In this document: positions 9,606-17,577 of the stretch, in pieces
How the letters are laid out: each line of letters begins with the position of its first letter
Position numbering within the stretch: position 1 is the stretch's first letter
IMG/VR virus record: IMGVR_UViG_3300038701_002266
Location: 1 to 47,943 of that record
Length of the DNA: 47,943 bases
Direction: 5' to 3' (one strand)
Source: a virus
The notes under the pieces: model-generated
Database searches by the model: none
Told to the model about the DNA's origin: nothing
The model's input: only the letters and a program-made list of their open reading frames with translations
Program-made: the position numbers and the translations under genes

Positions 9606-9821
9606 TTACCCCAATACCGTGCTCTTGCGCTGCGTAGTGCCGCCCATGCCGACGACGCCTCGCAGCCCCGTCAGGATCGTACTGCGTTGCGATCCGCCGC
9701 TGCGTTGTGCTGCCTGCGCCTGCGCTGCTTCATATAGAGCGGCATTGTCTGGTTTCCTGTCTCGAGCGTACTGAGGCGCTTTAGGCGGCGGCGTGTAGTC
9801 TGGTGTCTTTACCTTACACAT
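9606..9821 (-). CDS. Small portal-adjacent protein
   Basis: 71 residues with a proline-rich start (MCKVKTPDYTPPPKAPQYAR) and a C-terminus of the form STILTGLRGV...GTTQRKSTVLG. Small proteins with this composition (P-x-x-P opening, T-I-L-T-G and a final T-L/V-L-G) are commonly encoded next to podovirus portal genes. Their function is unknown; a head-completion or portal-associated role is inferred from position only. It overlaps the gene upstream by 8 bases and ends 3 bases before the portal start. Confidence 0.6.
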   Translation of the reverse strand: MCKVKTPDYTPPPKAPQYARDRKPDNAALYEAAQAQAAQRSGGSQRSTILTGLRGVVGMGGTTQRKSTVLG

Positions 9822-10035
9822 CTTGATCTTCCTTTTCCTGACAGCCTACGCCGATCTGAGTAAACGTCACGCCCCTGCTGCGCAAGTATAGCTCCCACTT
9901 CTTGACTTCGTACGCCGCAGCCGTTTCGTCGAACTGCTCGCACGCCTCGAGGTGTTCGGGCGGGGGGCGTGTGCCCTTTAAGCACATCGGACCTTCCGTG
10001 GTCATCGCGCAAACTATGATAACGATCTCGATCAT
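9814..10035 (-). CDS. Small protein with hydrophobic N-terminus
   Basis: 73 residues: MIEIVIIVCAM followed by a polar region with Cys at 9, 18, 32 and 65. Similar short phage proteins with an M-I/L-E-I-V-x-x-V-C opening occur in many tailed phages; the first dozen residues may be a weak signal sequence and the cysteines may pair in the periplasm. The function is unknown. The start overlaps the stop of the tailspike-like gene (ATGA), and the end overlaps the next gene. Its place between tailspike and portal genes is not informative by itself. Confidence 0.55.
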   Translation of the reverse strand: MIEIVIIVCAMTTEGPMCLKGTRPPPEHLEACEQFDETAAAYEVKKWELYLRSRGVTFTQIGVGCQEKEDQDV

Positions 10036-12275
10036 GTGAACCTCAAATATGCGCCGCCAATGCTTTTGAAACCGCTGAAGTCAGCACACCGGAGTGTCTG
10101 CGCACCAGCAGCGACGGAGTTGTAGCCGTGGTAACGCTCGCGCCCCCCGGTAACGATGCGGGTTGCGGCTCCAGCCACACCTGTGGCGTTGTCGAGCAGA
10201 CCGACCCAGTTCGGGTTGCTTGTCTGTCCGCCCCACGCTGCCGCTGCGATAAACTCGCCACCGGCGTTTGCCGTGAAGTCGTAGCTGAGTTCGTCACCCG
10301 GAAGCAGTGCTGCCTGCGTCTGTGTGGATGTCAGGTCCGTGGCGTAGACAGCCATCACACGGTTCGTGCTGTTGCCCATGTCGACCGTGATCGGGCCTGT
10401 CCCCGCTGGCAAGGCGTAGTGCTGCGCTTGGGTCGTGCTGACCGTCACATCGCCCGCGCCTTTCACGGCATTGACCGTACCGCCTGCCCCGTCAGATCGG
10501 GAGAGTTCGGCCAAGTCGCTGGTGTCACCCAGCACATGCAGCACCAGCCGCTTGCCGTCGCTGTTCGGGATGGTCCACGTCTTGACGGGTGCGTTCGCGG
10601 CGTAGTCGTTGCCGTCGATCATGCCAAGGAACTCGACTGATGGGCCGACCGTCTCAGCGGTGATCGTTGCTGCACCGGCCAGTACACGCGCACGGCCTGT
10701 CATCTGCGAACCCTGAAGGCTCTCACAGTGGAAGCGGTACACGCCCGCCCCCTCGTCCGTGACAGTCCAATGGGACGCTGACGGGATCAATGTAGGCGCT
10801 TGACCGTCCTCAATGTACGCGACGACGCTGGAGCCGATCTGGATCACACATGCGTCCACAATCGTGCCGCCTTCTGTGTGGAACTGCCCTTCGCCTGTGG
10901 CTTCGATCAGCCAGCTATTGCCCTCTGCAGACCATGCCTGCGGGGTGTATACTGTCTTCGTCCCGAAGGCCGGGGCTGGCGTATTCTCGACCACGGTGTA
11001 GTTCGGCGGCTGCACCGGAAGCCCGGTCGTCGCGTCGTAGATGTTGTCGTGGATTTCTGCCACCCGTGGCATACGCGAGGCTTCAGCCACAGCGGCTCCT
11101 GTCAGGTACGGATACCAGTAGTCGCCGAGGATGCCGGGACTGATCCATGACCACTTGCGGACCATAGGCCCCTCGAAGTTGTCGTAGATCACCTCCTGCC
11201 ACTGAGCAGGGGAAGTCCACGGATCGTTCCCGAGGTTGCTGTCCACGAGGCTCTCGAAGATGCGCGGACCCTTGGCCGTGATGTCGCCTGTGCTGTACGA
11301 GCGACCCACCGAGTAGTTGTTCTGCCGCCCGAAGTCGTAGGGATAGATGCCCCGCCATGTCTGGGGCGCGACGATACCTTCGACCACAGCAACACCGACG
11401 AAACCTTGGCTGTTGTTGTCTCGCGCAGACCGAATGACGTTCGTCGCGCCAAGGAACGTGTCGCTGTTGGCCGGAACGTCCACCATGACGTAGCCGACGT
11501 AGGTCGTGCCGTCCGCCGGGTTGATCAGGTCTGTGTGCGGCTCGAAGTATCCCCAGAAGGCGTTCGACCCGGTGCCGGAAGGGAGCGCCTCACCTGTGCT
11601 TGCTTGGAGAGCGAGGTAGTAGCGGCCATCGTCTGCGCCCAGACCTTGCACGACATTGTTCTCGACATACGCCGCCCCCGCGTCGTAGGGGGCGACCGCG
11701 CCTAGCGCGTTCTTCGGCGGGCCGATGTAACATTCCCACATGGAGCCGTTGGAGAGCTTCACTGCGTCGAAGGTGGTGTCCTCGAAGCGGCAGCGCCAGA
11801 CGTTGTAGTCGCCTGTCGGCCAGTCGCGGCGGAGCATATTGTCGCTCTCGCCCGGCCCGTCGAAGCCGTGGAACGTGGTGTAAGAGATGTTGACGTTGGA
11901 CCCTGCGCCACGCGGCTGGACCCAGTTAAAGCCGCCGTCGCGGAGGTCCTTCTCGCCCATGATGCACTGCGTCACCGTAAGGTCGATAGCGTCGTTGGAG
12001 TAGAGCGCAAGGTTCTTACCACCGACGCTGGTCATGTCCCAGCCGTCGAAGGTGACCGGTGTTGTCGAGCCGGAGAGTAGCCCGCTGTTTACCGCCCAGC
12101 CGGATGGCAGCGCGTCGACAAGCGGGTCTTTCGCCGCGCCTGTGTTTGTCCGGCCTGTCTCTGTTGTCAGCGCCAGCGCTTCGATCTGCTGGCGTAGCGT
12201 CGCGCCCACCGCGCCCCCCGCTCCGTAGAACATCGTACGCGCCCTGAACGGCGACATCTTCCCGAAGCGAGCCAT
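10032..12275 (-). CDS. Tailspike-like beta-helix protein
   Basis: 747 residues. Residues 1-60 form a small N-terminal region, then a beta-helix-like section at about 65-330 with regularly spaced N-x-x-V, F-x-x-x-x-F-D-A-V-K and ENNVVQG turns typical of right-handed beta-helices. This is followed by beta-sandwich segments (about 420-560) that look like carbohydrate-binding modules and a C-terminal beta-rich domain. I read it as a second receptor-binding or depolymerase protein besides the tail fibre at 34740-37100. No catalytic pair can be assigned with confidence. It lies between the terminase and portal genes, away from the other tail genes, and is probably a mobile host-range cassette with the small gene before it. 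Confidence 0.6.
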   Translation of the reverse strand: MARFGKMSPFRARTMFYGAGGAVGATLRQQIEALALTTETGRTNTGAAKDPLVDALPSGWAVNSGLLSGSTTPVTFDGWDMTSVGGKNLALYSNDAIDLTVTQCIMGEKDLRDGGFNWVQPRGAGSNVNISYTTFHGFDGPGESDNMLRRDWPTGDYNVWRCRFEDTTFDAVKLSNGSMWECYIGPPKNALGAVAPYDAGAAYVENNVVQGLGADDGRYYLALQASTGEALPSGTGSNAFWGYFEPHTDLINPADGTTYVGYVMVDVPANSDTFLGATNVIRSARDNNSQGFVGVAVVEGIVAPQTWRGIYPYDFGRQNNYSVGRSYSTGDITAKGPRIFESLVDSNLGNDPWTSPAQWQEVIYDNFEGPMVRKWSWISPGILGDYWYPYLTGAAVAEASRMPRVAEIHDNIYDATTGLPVQPPNYTVVENTPAPAFGTKTVYTPQAWSAEGNSWLIEATGEGQFHTEGGTIVDACVIQIGSSVVAYIEDGQAPTLIPSASHWTVTDEGAGVYRFHCESLQGSQMTGRARVLAGAATITAETVGPSVEFLGMIDGNDYAANAPVKTWTIPNSDGKRLVLHVLGDTSDLAELSRSDGAGGTVNAVKGAGDVTVSTTQAQHYALPAGTGPITVDMGNSTNRVMAVYATDLTSTQTQAALLPGDELSYDFTANAGGEFIAAAAWGGQTSNPNWVGLLDNATGVAGAATRIVTGGRERYHGYNSVAAGAQTLRCADFSGFKSIGGAYLRFT

Positions 12276-12277
12276 CC

Positions 12278-12571
12278 TTACGCCACCGCCGCGCGGCTGA
12301 CGAACACCCAGCCTTTACGCCCCCGGCTGATCGCGTACAGCCCGTCTGCTGTACCAGCGCCGACAAAGCGGGCGAGCATCCCCGTGGATACGTCTTCACC
12401 TTCACCGGTGCGGTAGGTGATGCCCAACGCGTCTGCGGCGGGGGCAGTGCCATCGGTGCCGATGATCTGAACTGGTCCCTCTTCCACGACAAAGGTGCAG
12501 TTCACCTCTGAGATTTTTACCCACGTATCCGCTGGAAGCTCGATCCAGCCATTGTGTGCCGTTTGTGCCAT
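12278..12571 (-). CDS. Small beta-rich virion-surface candidate
   Basis: 97 residues, rich in Val, Gly and Thr, with alternating hydrophobic residues (WVKISEVNCTFVVEEGPVQI; LARFVGAGTADGLYAIS) as in small beta-sandwich proteins that decorate heads or chaperone spikes. A ribosome site (AGGAG) precedes the ATG at 12571. It ends 2 bases before the tailspike-like gene, so the two are probably co-translated and may work together. It is not recognised as a named family. Confidence 0.5.
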   Translation of the reverse strand: MAQTAHNGWIELPADTWVKISEVNCTFVVEEGPVQIIGTDGTAPAADALGITYRTGEGEDVSTGMLARFVGAGTADGLYAISRGRKGWVFVSRAAVA

Positions 12572-12635
12572 GTTCTGCTCCTGACATCTCGCCTGTGCTC
12601 ATACTGCGTTACACCATCCTGCCTCGCCGGGCAAG

Positions 12636-14135
12636 TCAGGCATGGGGGTCGTACTCTCCGTCGCTTGTGAGGTACTTGGAGTGCGCGCGTGTTTTCGTCC
12701 TGACGGCCATCGCCGTACGATCCTTTTTGACCACGGGGTAGGCGAAGCTGAGCGCCAAGGCGTCGCCCCGGTTCGGCGACTGCAGGTCCTTCTTTTTCAT
12801 GTCCTCTTTCGACAGCAGCTTGATCGCGCCGTTCATGGTCGGCAGCGTCTCCACCGAGATCAGGTCCTCGTATAGCTCGTCGTCCTTGGGGTCGATAGCG
12901 CCCCCCTCCTCGAGCCAGTCGTTGATGCCGTCCCACATCTCCGCCCGCTTGTTGACGTGACCTTTCGTCAAGGCAGCGTCGGCAAAGTTCACAAGCTGCC
13001 AGTCTCTACCCATCACGTCACCTGCAGATTTGATGCCTGTGCCGTAGCCGAGGTCGATGAACACCGCGTCTGCGTTGTACTTGTCCTCGTATCGGGCGAT
13101 CTTGTTGGCGATGAAGACGTCGTTGTCGTTCTTGGGGATCGCGTCCAGCACCTCGAAGTGTAGCCCCTGCCGCTTGGCGATGATTAGATCGTCGTCCCCT
13201 GTCCACGCCGGGTCGCAGGTCAGGATCACCGGGGCGAACTCATACTCGCTCTTGCGCAAATGTTTGTCACGTGCAGCATCGACCAGATGCGTCGGGATAA
13301 GCTGGCGGCTGGAGGAGCTTGGGAACTGGCCGCGTACGCGGACCTTCACCCGGTCGCTATTCCAGCCATACTTGTCGACGATCTTCTGCAGGTATTCTTT
13401 GTTGGTGCCCTCGACGTCCAAGCTGCAAATCTGCTTGGTGATCCACTCGCCACGGTTCTTGCGGAAGGTCTCCCGGAACTCCCCGGTGTTGACCGTCGGG
13501 TTCCCGAAGGCGATCCAGATGATGATCGTGTTCTCGTCTGTCAGCGCCCCCTCGGCAACCTCCCAGATTTTGTTCGCGATGCCTGACGCCTCGTCCATCA
13601 TCAGCACGATGATCCGCCCCTCGTTGTGCAGACCGGCGAAAGCCTCGGTGTTGTGCTCTGACCACGGCGTGAAGTCCATCGCCCACGCCATCTCCTTGGT
13701 CTCCTGCTTCGCCTTGATGCTCAACGTGTCGATGTCGAACAGCGGCGCGCTGATCGACGTGCTGAACCACTTGGCGATCTCGGGCGATGTCTTCGTACGA
13801 AGCTGCCCTTCCGTGTTCGCCGTGATCACGACGCGGGCACCTTCGTGACAGGACATCGCCCAGTTTGAGATCATGCCCATCTCCGCCGACTTGCCGATGC
13901 CGTGGCCGGAGGCGACGCTGATCTTCAGCGGCTGGTGGCGTGTGGCTGGGTCGGCGAGGTGCTGGGCGATCTCGTCCATGATCTCCGCCTGCCAGACGCG
14001 GATGTCCTTACCTTCGAGTTCGCCGTGCCCCCAGTCCCATGCCGTCTCCGCCCACAGGAGCGGATCGTACTTGCAGCGGGCTGCGACCTTGGCGAGCTTG
14101 TCCTTGTCAGCAGGTGTGAGTTGAACCTTAGCCAC
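12636..14135 (-). CDS. terL: Terminase large subunit
   Basis: 499 residues from a GTG start that overlaps the gene before it. The ATPase domain shows Walker A SGHGIGKS at residues 76-83, Walker B IIVLMMDEAS with D181/E182, and a coupling segment WIAFGNPT at about 207-214. The RNase H-like nuclease domain has the acidic residues at LTCDPAW (D308), VFIDLGYG (D361) and NRGDALALSFAY near 460. The enzyme would cut concatemers and drive DNA into the procapsid through the portal. All key residues are present. The family resembles other alphaproteobacterial podovirus terminases; the packaging type (headful or fixed end) cannot be told from the sequence alone. Confidence 0.95.
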   Translation of the reverse strand: MAKVQLTPADKDKLAKVAARCKYDPLLWAETAWDWGHGELEGKDIRVWQAEIMDEIAQHLADPATRHQPLKISVASGHGIGKSAEMGMISNWAMSCHEGARVVITANTEGQLRTKTSPEIAKWFSTSISAPLFDIDTLSIKAKQETKEMAWAMDFTPWSEHNTEAFAGLHNEGRIIVLMMDEASGIANKIWEVAEGALTDENTIIIWIAFGNPTVNTGEFRETFRKNRGEWITKQICSLDVEGTNKEYLQKIVDKYGWNSDRVKVRVRGQFPSSSSRQLIPTHLVDAARDKHLRKSEYEFAPVILTCDPAWTGDDDLIIAKRQGLHFEVLDAIPKNDNDVFIANKIARYEDKYNADAVFIDLGYGTGIKSAGDVMGRDWQLVNFADAALTKGHVNKRAEMWDGINDWLEEGGAIDPKDDELYEDLISVETLPTMNGAIKLLSKEDMKKKDLQSPNRGDALALSFAYPVVKKDRTAMAVRTKTRAHSKYLTSDGEYDPHA

Positions 14136-14376
14136 TCGACGTCCCCATCATCTTGATGACTTCTACGACGCACACCTTCGGGATCGACATCAAGCCTCCG
14201 TCTTGCCCCGCTGACGTCTTGCTCGACACCAAAGCCAATACATCGTCGTCCTCGTGCGCGATCCATCCGACGGTGTGACACGTCAAAGGATCGTACGATA
14301 CGTCCCCCGGCGTGTGCCATCCACCCATAAACGCGCTGTCGATCCATCGCACCAATACGATCTGCTTGTCACTCAC
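14128..14376 (-). CDS. Conserved small phage protein between terminase genes
   Basis: 82 residues from a GTG at 14376 that overlaps the small terminase stop. A TTG 18 bases further up would give 88. The pattern LVRWIDSAFMGGWH..., CHTVGWIAHEDDDVLALVSS, and a final MSIPKVCVVEVIKM belongs to a small family often found near phage packaging genes (W-x-D, V-G-W, I-P-x-x-C-V/I motifs). The function is unknown. The tight overlaps on both sides (8 bases each) show it is translated as part of the packaging operon. Confidence 0.65.
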   Translation of the reverse strand: MSDKQIVLVRWIDSAFMGGWHTPGDVSYDPLTCHTVGWIAHEDDDVLALVSSKTSAGQDGGLMSIPKVCVVEVIKMMGTSSG

Positions 14377-15007
14377 CTTCGGTATGCTCCTCAATTTTCT
14401 GCAGCGCTCGGTTCAGGCGTTCGCCAAAGCTGCTGCTGTCCTCGATCTCCACGCGATCCTTGAACAGCGCCAGCATCCTGCCGAGGTCGTTCAGCGCGCC
14501 CTTCTTGTCCCAGAACTTTAGTTCCAGCTTGCCGGTCACGTAGTCCTGCGAGCCGTCGCTGCTGCTCTCGTACTTCCGCTCGTACCTGATCGAACTGATC
14601 GCCGCCGTCACGTCGGCGGGTAACTCAGCCAGCAGTTCCAGCGCAGCCTCGCTGTCGCCTGCGGCGCGGATCACGTCGACCAGTTCGCCGATGTCGGAGA
14701 AGGCGAGCCGCGCATACTCCTGCATCACGCGCTCGAGCGACAGCCCGAGCAGGAGGGATGACTGGTCGACGACCTCGCCCACTGCCTTACGGATCGCCGC
14801 GTTCTTCGTGAGCTTGTTCTTCACAGTCGTCACACTGTAGCCCGATGCGGCTGAGGCTGCGGTGTAGGTGCCTTCACGAGCGTACGCTTCCACCATGCGC
14901 CGTTCGCGTGGCGTCAGCAGATGTCCTTTGTACTCGTCCGCCACGCTCGGAGCGATCTTCGTGTTCATGCGCTCGAAGGGCGTCGTCGGCGCTGGTTTGT
15001 CGGTCAT
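14369..15007 (-). CDS. terS: Terminase small subunit
   Basis: 212 residues. The N-terminal third carries a helix-turn-helix segment (LTPRERRMVEAYAREGTYTAASAASGYS, in two stretches at about residues 31-60) as in the terminase_2 family, which binds the packaging start site. The middle (FSDIGELVDVIRA...) and a C-terminal helical region would form the oligomer and contact the large subunit. The ATG at 15007 has GGAG with a 7-8 base spacer. It is the first gene of the late minus-strand unit and lies next to the control region, which therefore may also contain the packaging site. Confidence 0.85.
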   Translation of the reverse strand: MTDKPAPTTPFERMNTKIAPSVADEYKGHLLTPRERRMVEAYAREGTYTAASAASGYSVTTVKNKLTKNAAIRKAVGEVVDQSSLLLGLSLERVMQEYARLAFSDIGELVDVIRAAGDSEAALELLAELPADVTAAISSIRYERKYESSSDGSQDYVTGKLELKFWDKKGALNDLGRMLALFKDRVEIEDSSSFGERLNRALQKIEEHTEGE

Positions 15008-15120
15008 GCCTGCGTCTCCGCGTTGCTGTTCTGTTCCCCCTTCTACACCGCATCAAAACCTCGCGCCAGCCCCTGTAACCTACGGTTGCATCTGAGTTCC
15101 GTGAGGACCTCTATGGTAGG

Positions 15121-15597
15121 TGTCCCAAGCGTTTTCAATGGGTTACAAATCGGGGCACTTAAAGTGCCCCAAAATTCCCTGAGCGTTATCAACAGCTTAG
15201 GCGCAATTGTTACAGAGTTGGGACACTGGGACAGCACTTTTCCATATATAATCCTACAGATGTACAGTACCCCTTTTGTTCTATTTAGTTAAGTACTTAA
15301 ACTACTTTTAACTTATACATATTTTCGGCACTTTTTTCTGAAAGGTAGTGTCCCAGTGTCCCAAGAATGAACAAACCACTGATCTCTATGACAGAAAGCT
15401 GGGACAGCACCAGCCGAAAAGCTGTCCCACGCATTTTTCGTGCGTACCCTAACACGCCATTTTTCTCCTCCAACACGACATTTCTCATGCGTCGCAACCA
15501 CACCGCGAGTGGGTACCAGCCGAGTACCAGCCTAGTACCAGCCGAGTACCTAACTTTTAGTTAACATAATTTTAGAACAAACCGTGAATCTGGGACA
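15121..15597. repeat. Array of eight TGGGACA sites
   Basis: TGGGACA or its complement occurs at 15121 (-), 15229 (+), 15237 (+), 15349 (-), 15357 (-), 15400 (+), 15423 (-) and 15591 (+). The pairs at 15229/15237 and 15349/15357 have identical 8-base spacing, so TTGGGACACTGGGACA forms a 16-bp inverted repeat about 105 bases apart; 15400-15408 and 15421-15429 form a second inverted pair. Chance would give far fewer than one copy in this length. This looks like a binding array for a replication initiator or a regulator. Confidence 0.85.
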
Positions 15598-15636
15598 CTA
15601 TACAGTGACTGGAAGGTTCAAAAAGTGCCCCGATTT
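15147..15636. repeat. Palindrome 15152-15170 and 14-bp inverted repeat
   Basis: GGGGCACTT-A-AAGTGCCCC at 15152-15170 is a perfect 9+1+9 palindrome. Its left half with flank, AAATCGGGGCACTT (15147-15160), recurs as the complement AAGTGCCCCGATTT at 15623-15636. The two copies bracket the repeat-rich part of the control region. Neither is followed by a T-run, so operator or looping sites are more likely than a terminator. Confidence 0.75.
15511..15554. repeat. Four 11-bp direct repeats built on GTACCAG
   Basis: Consecutive units GGGTACCAGCC, GAGTACCAGCC, TAGTACCAGCC and GAGTACCTAAC, each 11 bases long, so the sites fall on one face of the helix. The last unit is degenerate. The core GTACCAG recurs as CTGGTACCAG at 15677-15686 and 27191-27200. 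Iterons or cooperative operator sites are the natural interpretation. Confidence 0.85.
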
Positions 15637-15664
15637 TCGAAAACGCCGTAACCTATTGATAGCG

Positions 15665-15686
15665 TTGACAAATAGTCTGGTACCAG
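15665..15686 (+). promoter_or_regulatory. TTGACA followed by CTGGTACCAG operator candidate
   Basis: TTGACA at 15665-15670 is a consensus -35 hexamer, followed six bases later by the 10-bp palindrome CTGGTACCAG (15677-15686). A matching -10 at the normal distance is not evident. The same TTGAC plus CTGGTACCAG combination occurs at 27184-27200 in front of the ribbon-helix-helix gene, which suggests a shared operator. Confidence 0.45.
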
Positions 15687-15784
15687 CACTTCGAAAAAGG
15701 CGATTTTTGCAATTCTCACGACAATAGGTCAGCACAAGTTACCTATAGAACATAGTGAGAACATTTTAGGTACTTGCCACACTA

Positions 15785-15790
15785 TATAAT
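15785..15790 (+). promoter_or_regulatory. Candidate -10 box for the early arm
   Basis: A perfect TATAAT 60 bases before the first early gene. No good -35 hexamer lies 16-18 bases upstream (the region reads CATTTT), so it may be activator-dependent, or the match may be accidental in AT-rich DNA. A second TATAAT at 15247-15252 lies just after the 15229/15237 TGGGACA pair. Confidence 0.35.
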
Positions 15791-15849
15791 ATCAGGTACT
15801 AGGGTGACACCGGGCGAAGACCGCCCAGACAAACCGAAAGGACGACACA

Positions 15850-16329
15850 ATGACAACCGACGACAAAGAGCGCAGCGTGCAAGAGATCATCAACGACCGC
15901 TTCGCAGATGAGCTTACCAAACACGGGAAGCTGGTTGAGGAGTACGAAGATCAGCCGCAACAGGAGCCGGGCGACGACAACCCAGACCATCGCGGCTACA
16001 CCCTCAAAGAGCTTGTCCGCAGAGAGATGATCAATTTCGAAAACAACGACACGTGGTCCGACGTCTACCCCCACGACGAAGGCGTAGGCGAGCGCCCTAT
16101 GATCCCCCGCGCCGAGAACGACGTACCCGGCTCCCGGATCGCGAAAATGCGGCTGTCAGGCACCGACGTTCAGGTGGGCTATCTGACGGAGGACAACCCC
16201 CGGAACAACTCTGTCTGGTTCCATACAGACGAGCAGGCGGAACCTGTCTACATCTCACCCACTGAAGCACGGCTGCTGATCTCCGTGCTCCAGACCGCAA
16301 TCGAAGAAGCAGAGGAGACGCGGGCATGA
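15850..16329 (+). CDS. Early protein of unknown function (first gene of early arm)
   Basis: 159 residues, acidic, with no family I recognise. It is polar throughout the first 60 residues (many Asp/Glu/Gln, including EDQPQQEPGDDN), followed by a more ordered part with IAKMRLSGTDVQVGYL and a C-terminal helix YISPTEARLLISVLQTAIEEAEE. The start has the extended ribosome site GAAAGGA with a normal spacer, preceded by a small hairpin (15812-15826). As the first early gene it is probably strongly expressed soon after infection. It overlaps the next gene (ATGA). Confidence 0.65.
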   Translation: MTTDDKERSVQEIINDRFADELTKHGKLVEEYEDQPQQEPGDDNPDHRGYTLKELVRREMINFENNDTWSDVYPHDEGVGERPMIPRAENDVPGSRIAKMRLSGTDVQVGYLTEDNPRNNSVWFHTDEQAEPVYISPTEARLLISVLQTAIEEAEETRA

Positions 16330-16538
16330 CCGCGACTTTTTACATTTCCTTCTCAGGCGACAATGGACACATTCGCGACGTGAACGGCTTGCGCGTTGTC
16401 ATGGCGCGCGAGATCGGCCCGTTCGGTTCTGTCGAAGACGCTGCCGCCTACTGGGTCAAGCGGCACGGACGCGGCTCCGCTGACCTTGTGCCGCCGTACT
16501 ACAGCCAACCGCTGGTCATTGAAAGGATCGCACCATGA
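16326..16538 (+). CDS. Small early protein, unknown
   Basis: 70 residues (MTATFYISFSGDNGHIRDVNG...). It looks like a small folded domain with beta strands at the start and a helix around residues 35-45 (SVEDAAAYWVKRH). No family is recognised. It is translated by ATGA overlap from the gene before and overlaps the start of the next by four bases, with GAAAGGA in its own last codons serving the next gene. Confidence 0.55.
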   Translation: MTATFYISFSGDNGHIRDVNGLRVVMAREIGPFGSVEDAAAYWVKRHGRGSADLVPPYYSQPLVIERIAP

Positions 16539-17119
16539 CCGCCACATTCCAAAGCCTGCGCGACACACGCCTGCCGAAAGCGGAGAAGGCGGTCAGCCTT
16601 CTACAGAACCTCGTACGATACGAGCACACCGAGCAGGAGGCCAAAGACCTCGTGAACGCCATCTCCGACGCGGTAGACGACGTGGACGCGCGCTTCGCCC
16701 ACAAGTGGGGCTGGCAGGACGAGGAGGACACGCCGCGCGATCATATCTCAGGTTTTACTGGCACCGCCGAAGAACTGCGCGACGCCTTTCGCGAGGTGTA
16801 CCCGGAGACGTACGCGCTGTTTGCGGCGCTACCGGAGACGAACGAGGAGGACGTTGCGTACCTAGCAGACCTACGCGAGCGGATCAGAGGCATAGCCGTC
16901 TGCCACGGCGTTGACGGCTACGACGTCGACAAGCTGCGCGAGATGATCGTCCGGTTCCAGCAGCACCAGAAGAAAGCCACCGACATCCCCAGCGGCACAG
17001 CCGATGGGGGCGCTGACTTCGAAGCGGAGGTGCGCTGGGCGTACGACGCGCTGAAACGAAACGACAAGAAGCTGGCGATGGATCGCCTGCAGCGTATCCT
17101 GAATGGAGAGAAGACATGA
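16535..17119 (+). CDS. Early protein, mostly helical, unknown
   Basis: 194 residues, acidic and rich in Ala, Asp, Glu and Arg. Predicted helices cover nearly the whole chain (for example RLPKAEKAVSLLQNLV at about 12-27 and DVDKLREMIVRFQQHQKK at about 129-146). The sequence offers no catalytic motif. It has a good ribosome site (GAAAGGATC) and overlaps its neighbours at both ends. Confidence 0.6.
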   Translation: MTATFQSLRDTRLPKAEKAVSLLQNLVRYEHTEQEAKDLVNAISDAVDDVDARFAHKWGWQDEEDTPRDHISGFTGTAEELRDAFREVYPETYALFAALPETNEEDVAYLADLRERIRGIAVCHGVDGYDVDKLREMIVRFQQHQKKATDIPSGTADGGADFEAEVRWAYDALKRNDKKLAMDRLQRILNGEKT

Positions 17120-17577
17120 GTAATATGATGACATGGGCCGAAAACGAACTGACAGCCATGGGCTACGCGACCACGGAGGAGGAGGGACCTCAGAAGTGGG
17201 TACGTGAAAACGTGCTGGAACTGTTGAGCACGTTTGCCGAGCAGGGGCACAGCGGGTACTCCGCACCCCACGTCGCCGGGCTGTTCGGTCGACTGGCGGC
17301 GCGGAAACCTCTCACCCCGCTGACAGGCGAAGACGACGAGTGGGACAAGATCGAAAATGATCTGTACCAGAACAAGCGCTTCAGCGCCGTGTTCAAAAAC
17401 GGCGCGGAAGGCCAAGCCTACTGGTCGGGCGGTATTGTGTTCTGGGAGTGGTTCGAAGGCGAAGACGGCGAAAAGCACAAGTCGTACTTCACCGGACGAG
17501 GTAGCCGCGTGCCGGTCACCTTCCCCTTCACCGTGCCAGACGAGCCTGAGTACCGCGAGGCACAGAAAGATGGCTGA
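17116..17577 (+). CDS. Conserved phage protein with LTPLTGEDDEW motif
   Basis: 153 residues. The segments MMTWAENEL at the start, LLSTFAEQGHSGYSAPHVAGLFGRLA at about 37-62 and KPLTPLTGEDDEW at about 64-76, followed by YQNKRFSAVFK, form a combination often seen in uncharacterised phage and prophage proteins. The many conserved aromatic and acidic residues suggest a binding or regulatory protein rather than a structural one. The function is unknown. It is coupled to the genes on both sides (4 and 8 base overlaps). Confidence 0.65.
   Translation: MSNMMTWAENELTAMGYATTEEEGPQKWVRENVLELLSTFAEQGHSGYSAPHVAGLFGRLAARKPLTPLTGEDDEWDKIENDLYQNKRFSAVFKNGAEGQAYWSGGIVFWEWFEGEDGEKHKSYFTGRGSRVPVTFPFTVPDEPEYREAQKDG

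Larger units (their letters stand above)
15008..15849. other. AT-rich control region between early and late arms (candidate origin)
   Basis: About 840 bases without a convincing gene, visibly richer in A+T than the rest. It separates divergent transcription (late minus-strand genes to the left, early plus-strand genes to the right) and contains several families of repeats listed separately: TGGGACA copies, GTACCAG direct repeats, a GGGGCACTT palindrome and a long-range inverted repeat. Short open frames here (for example the complement of 15297-15503) run through the repeats and lack ribosome sites. The combination of iterated short sites and AT-rich segments is what origins and master promoter regions look like. 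No initiator is proven. Confidence 0.75.

Noticed and set aside
15043-15564. Short open frames in the control region, such as the complement of 15297-15503
   Set aside because: They run through the TGGGACA and palindrome repeats, lack ribosome sites and have no protein-like composition; repeats explain this DNA better.
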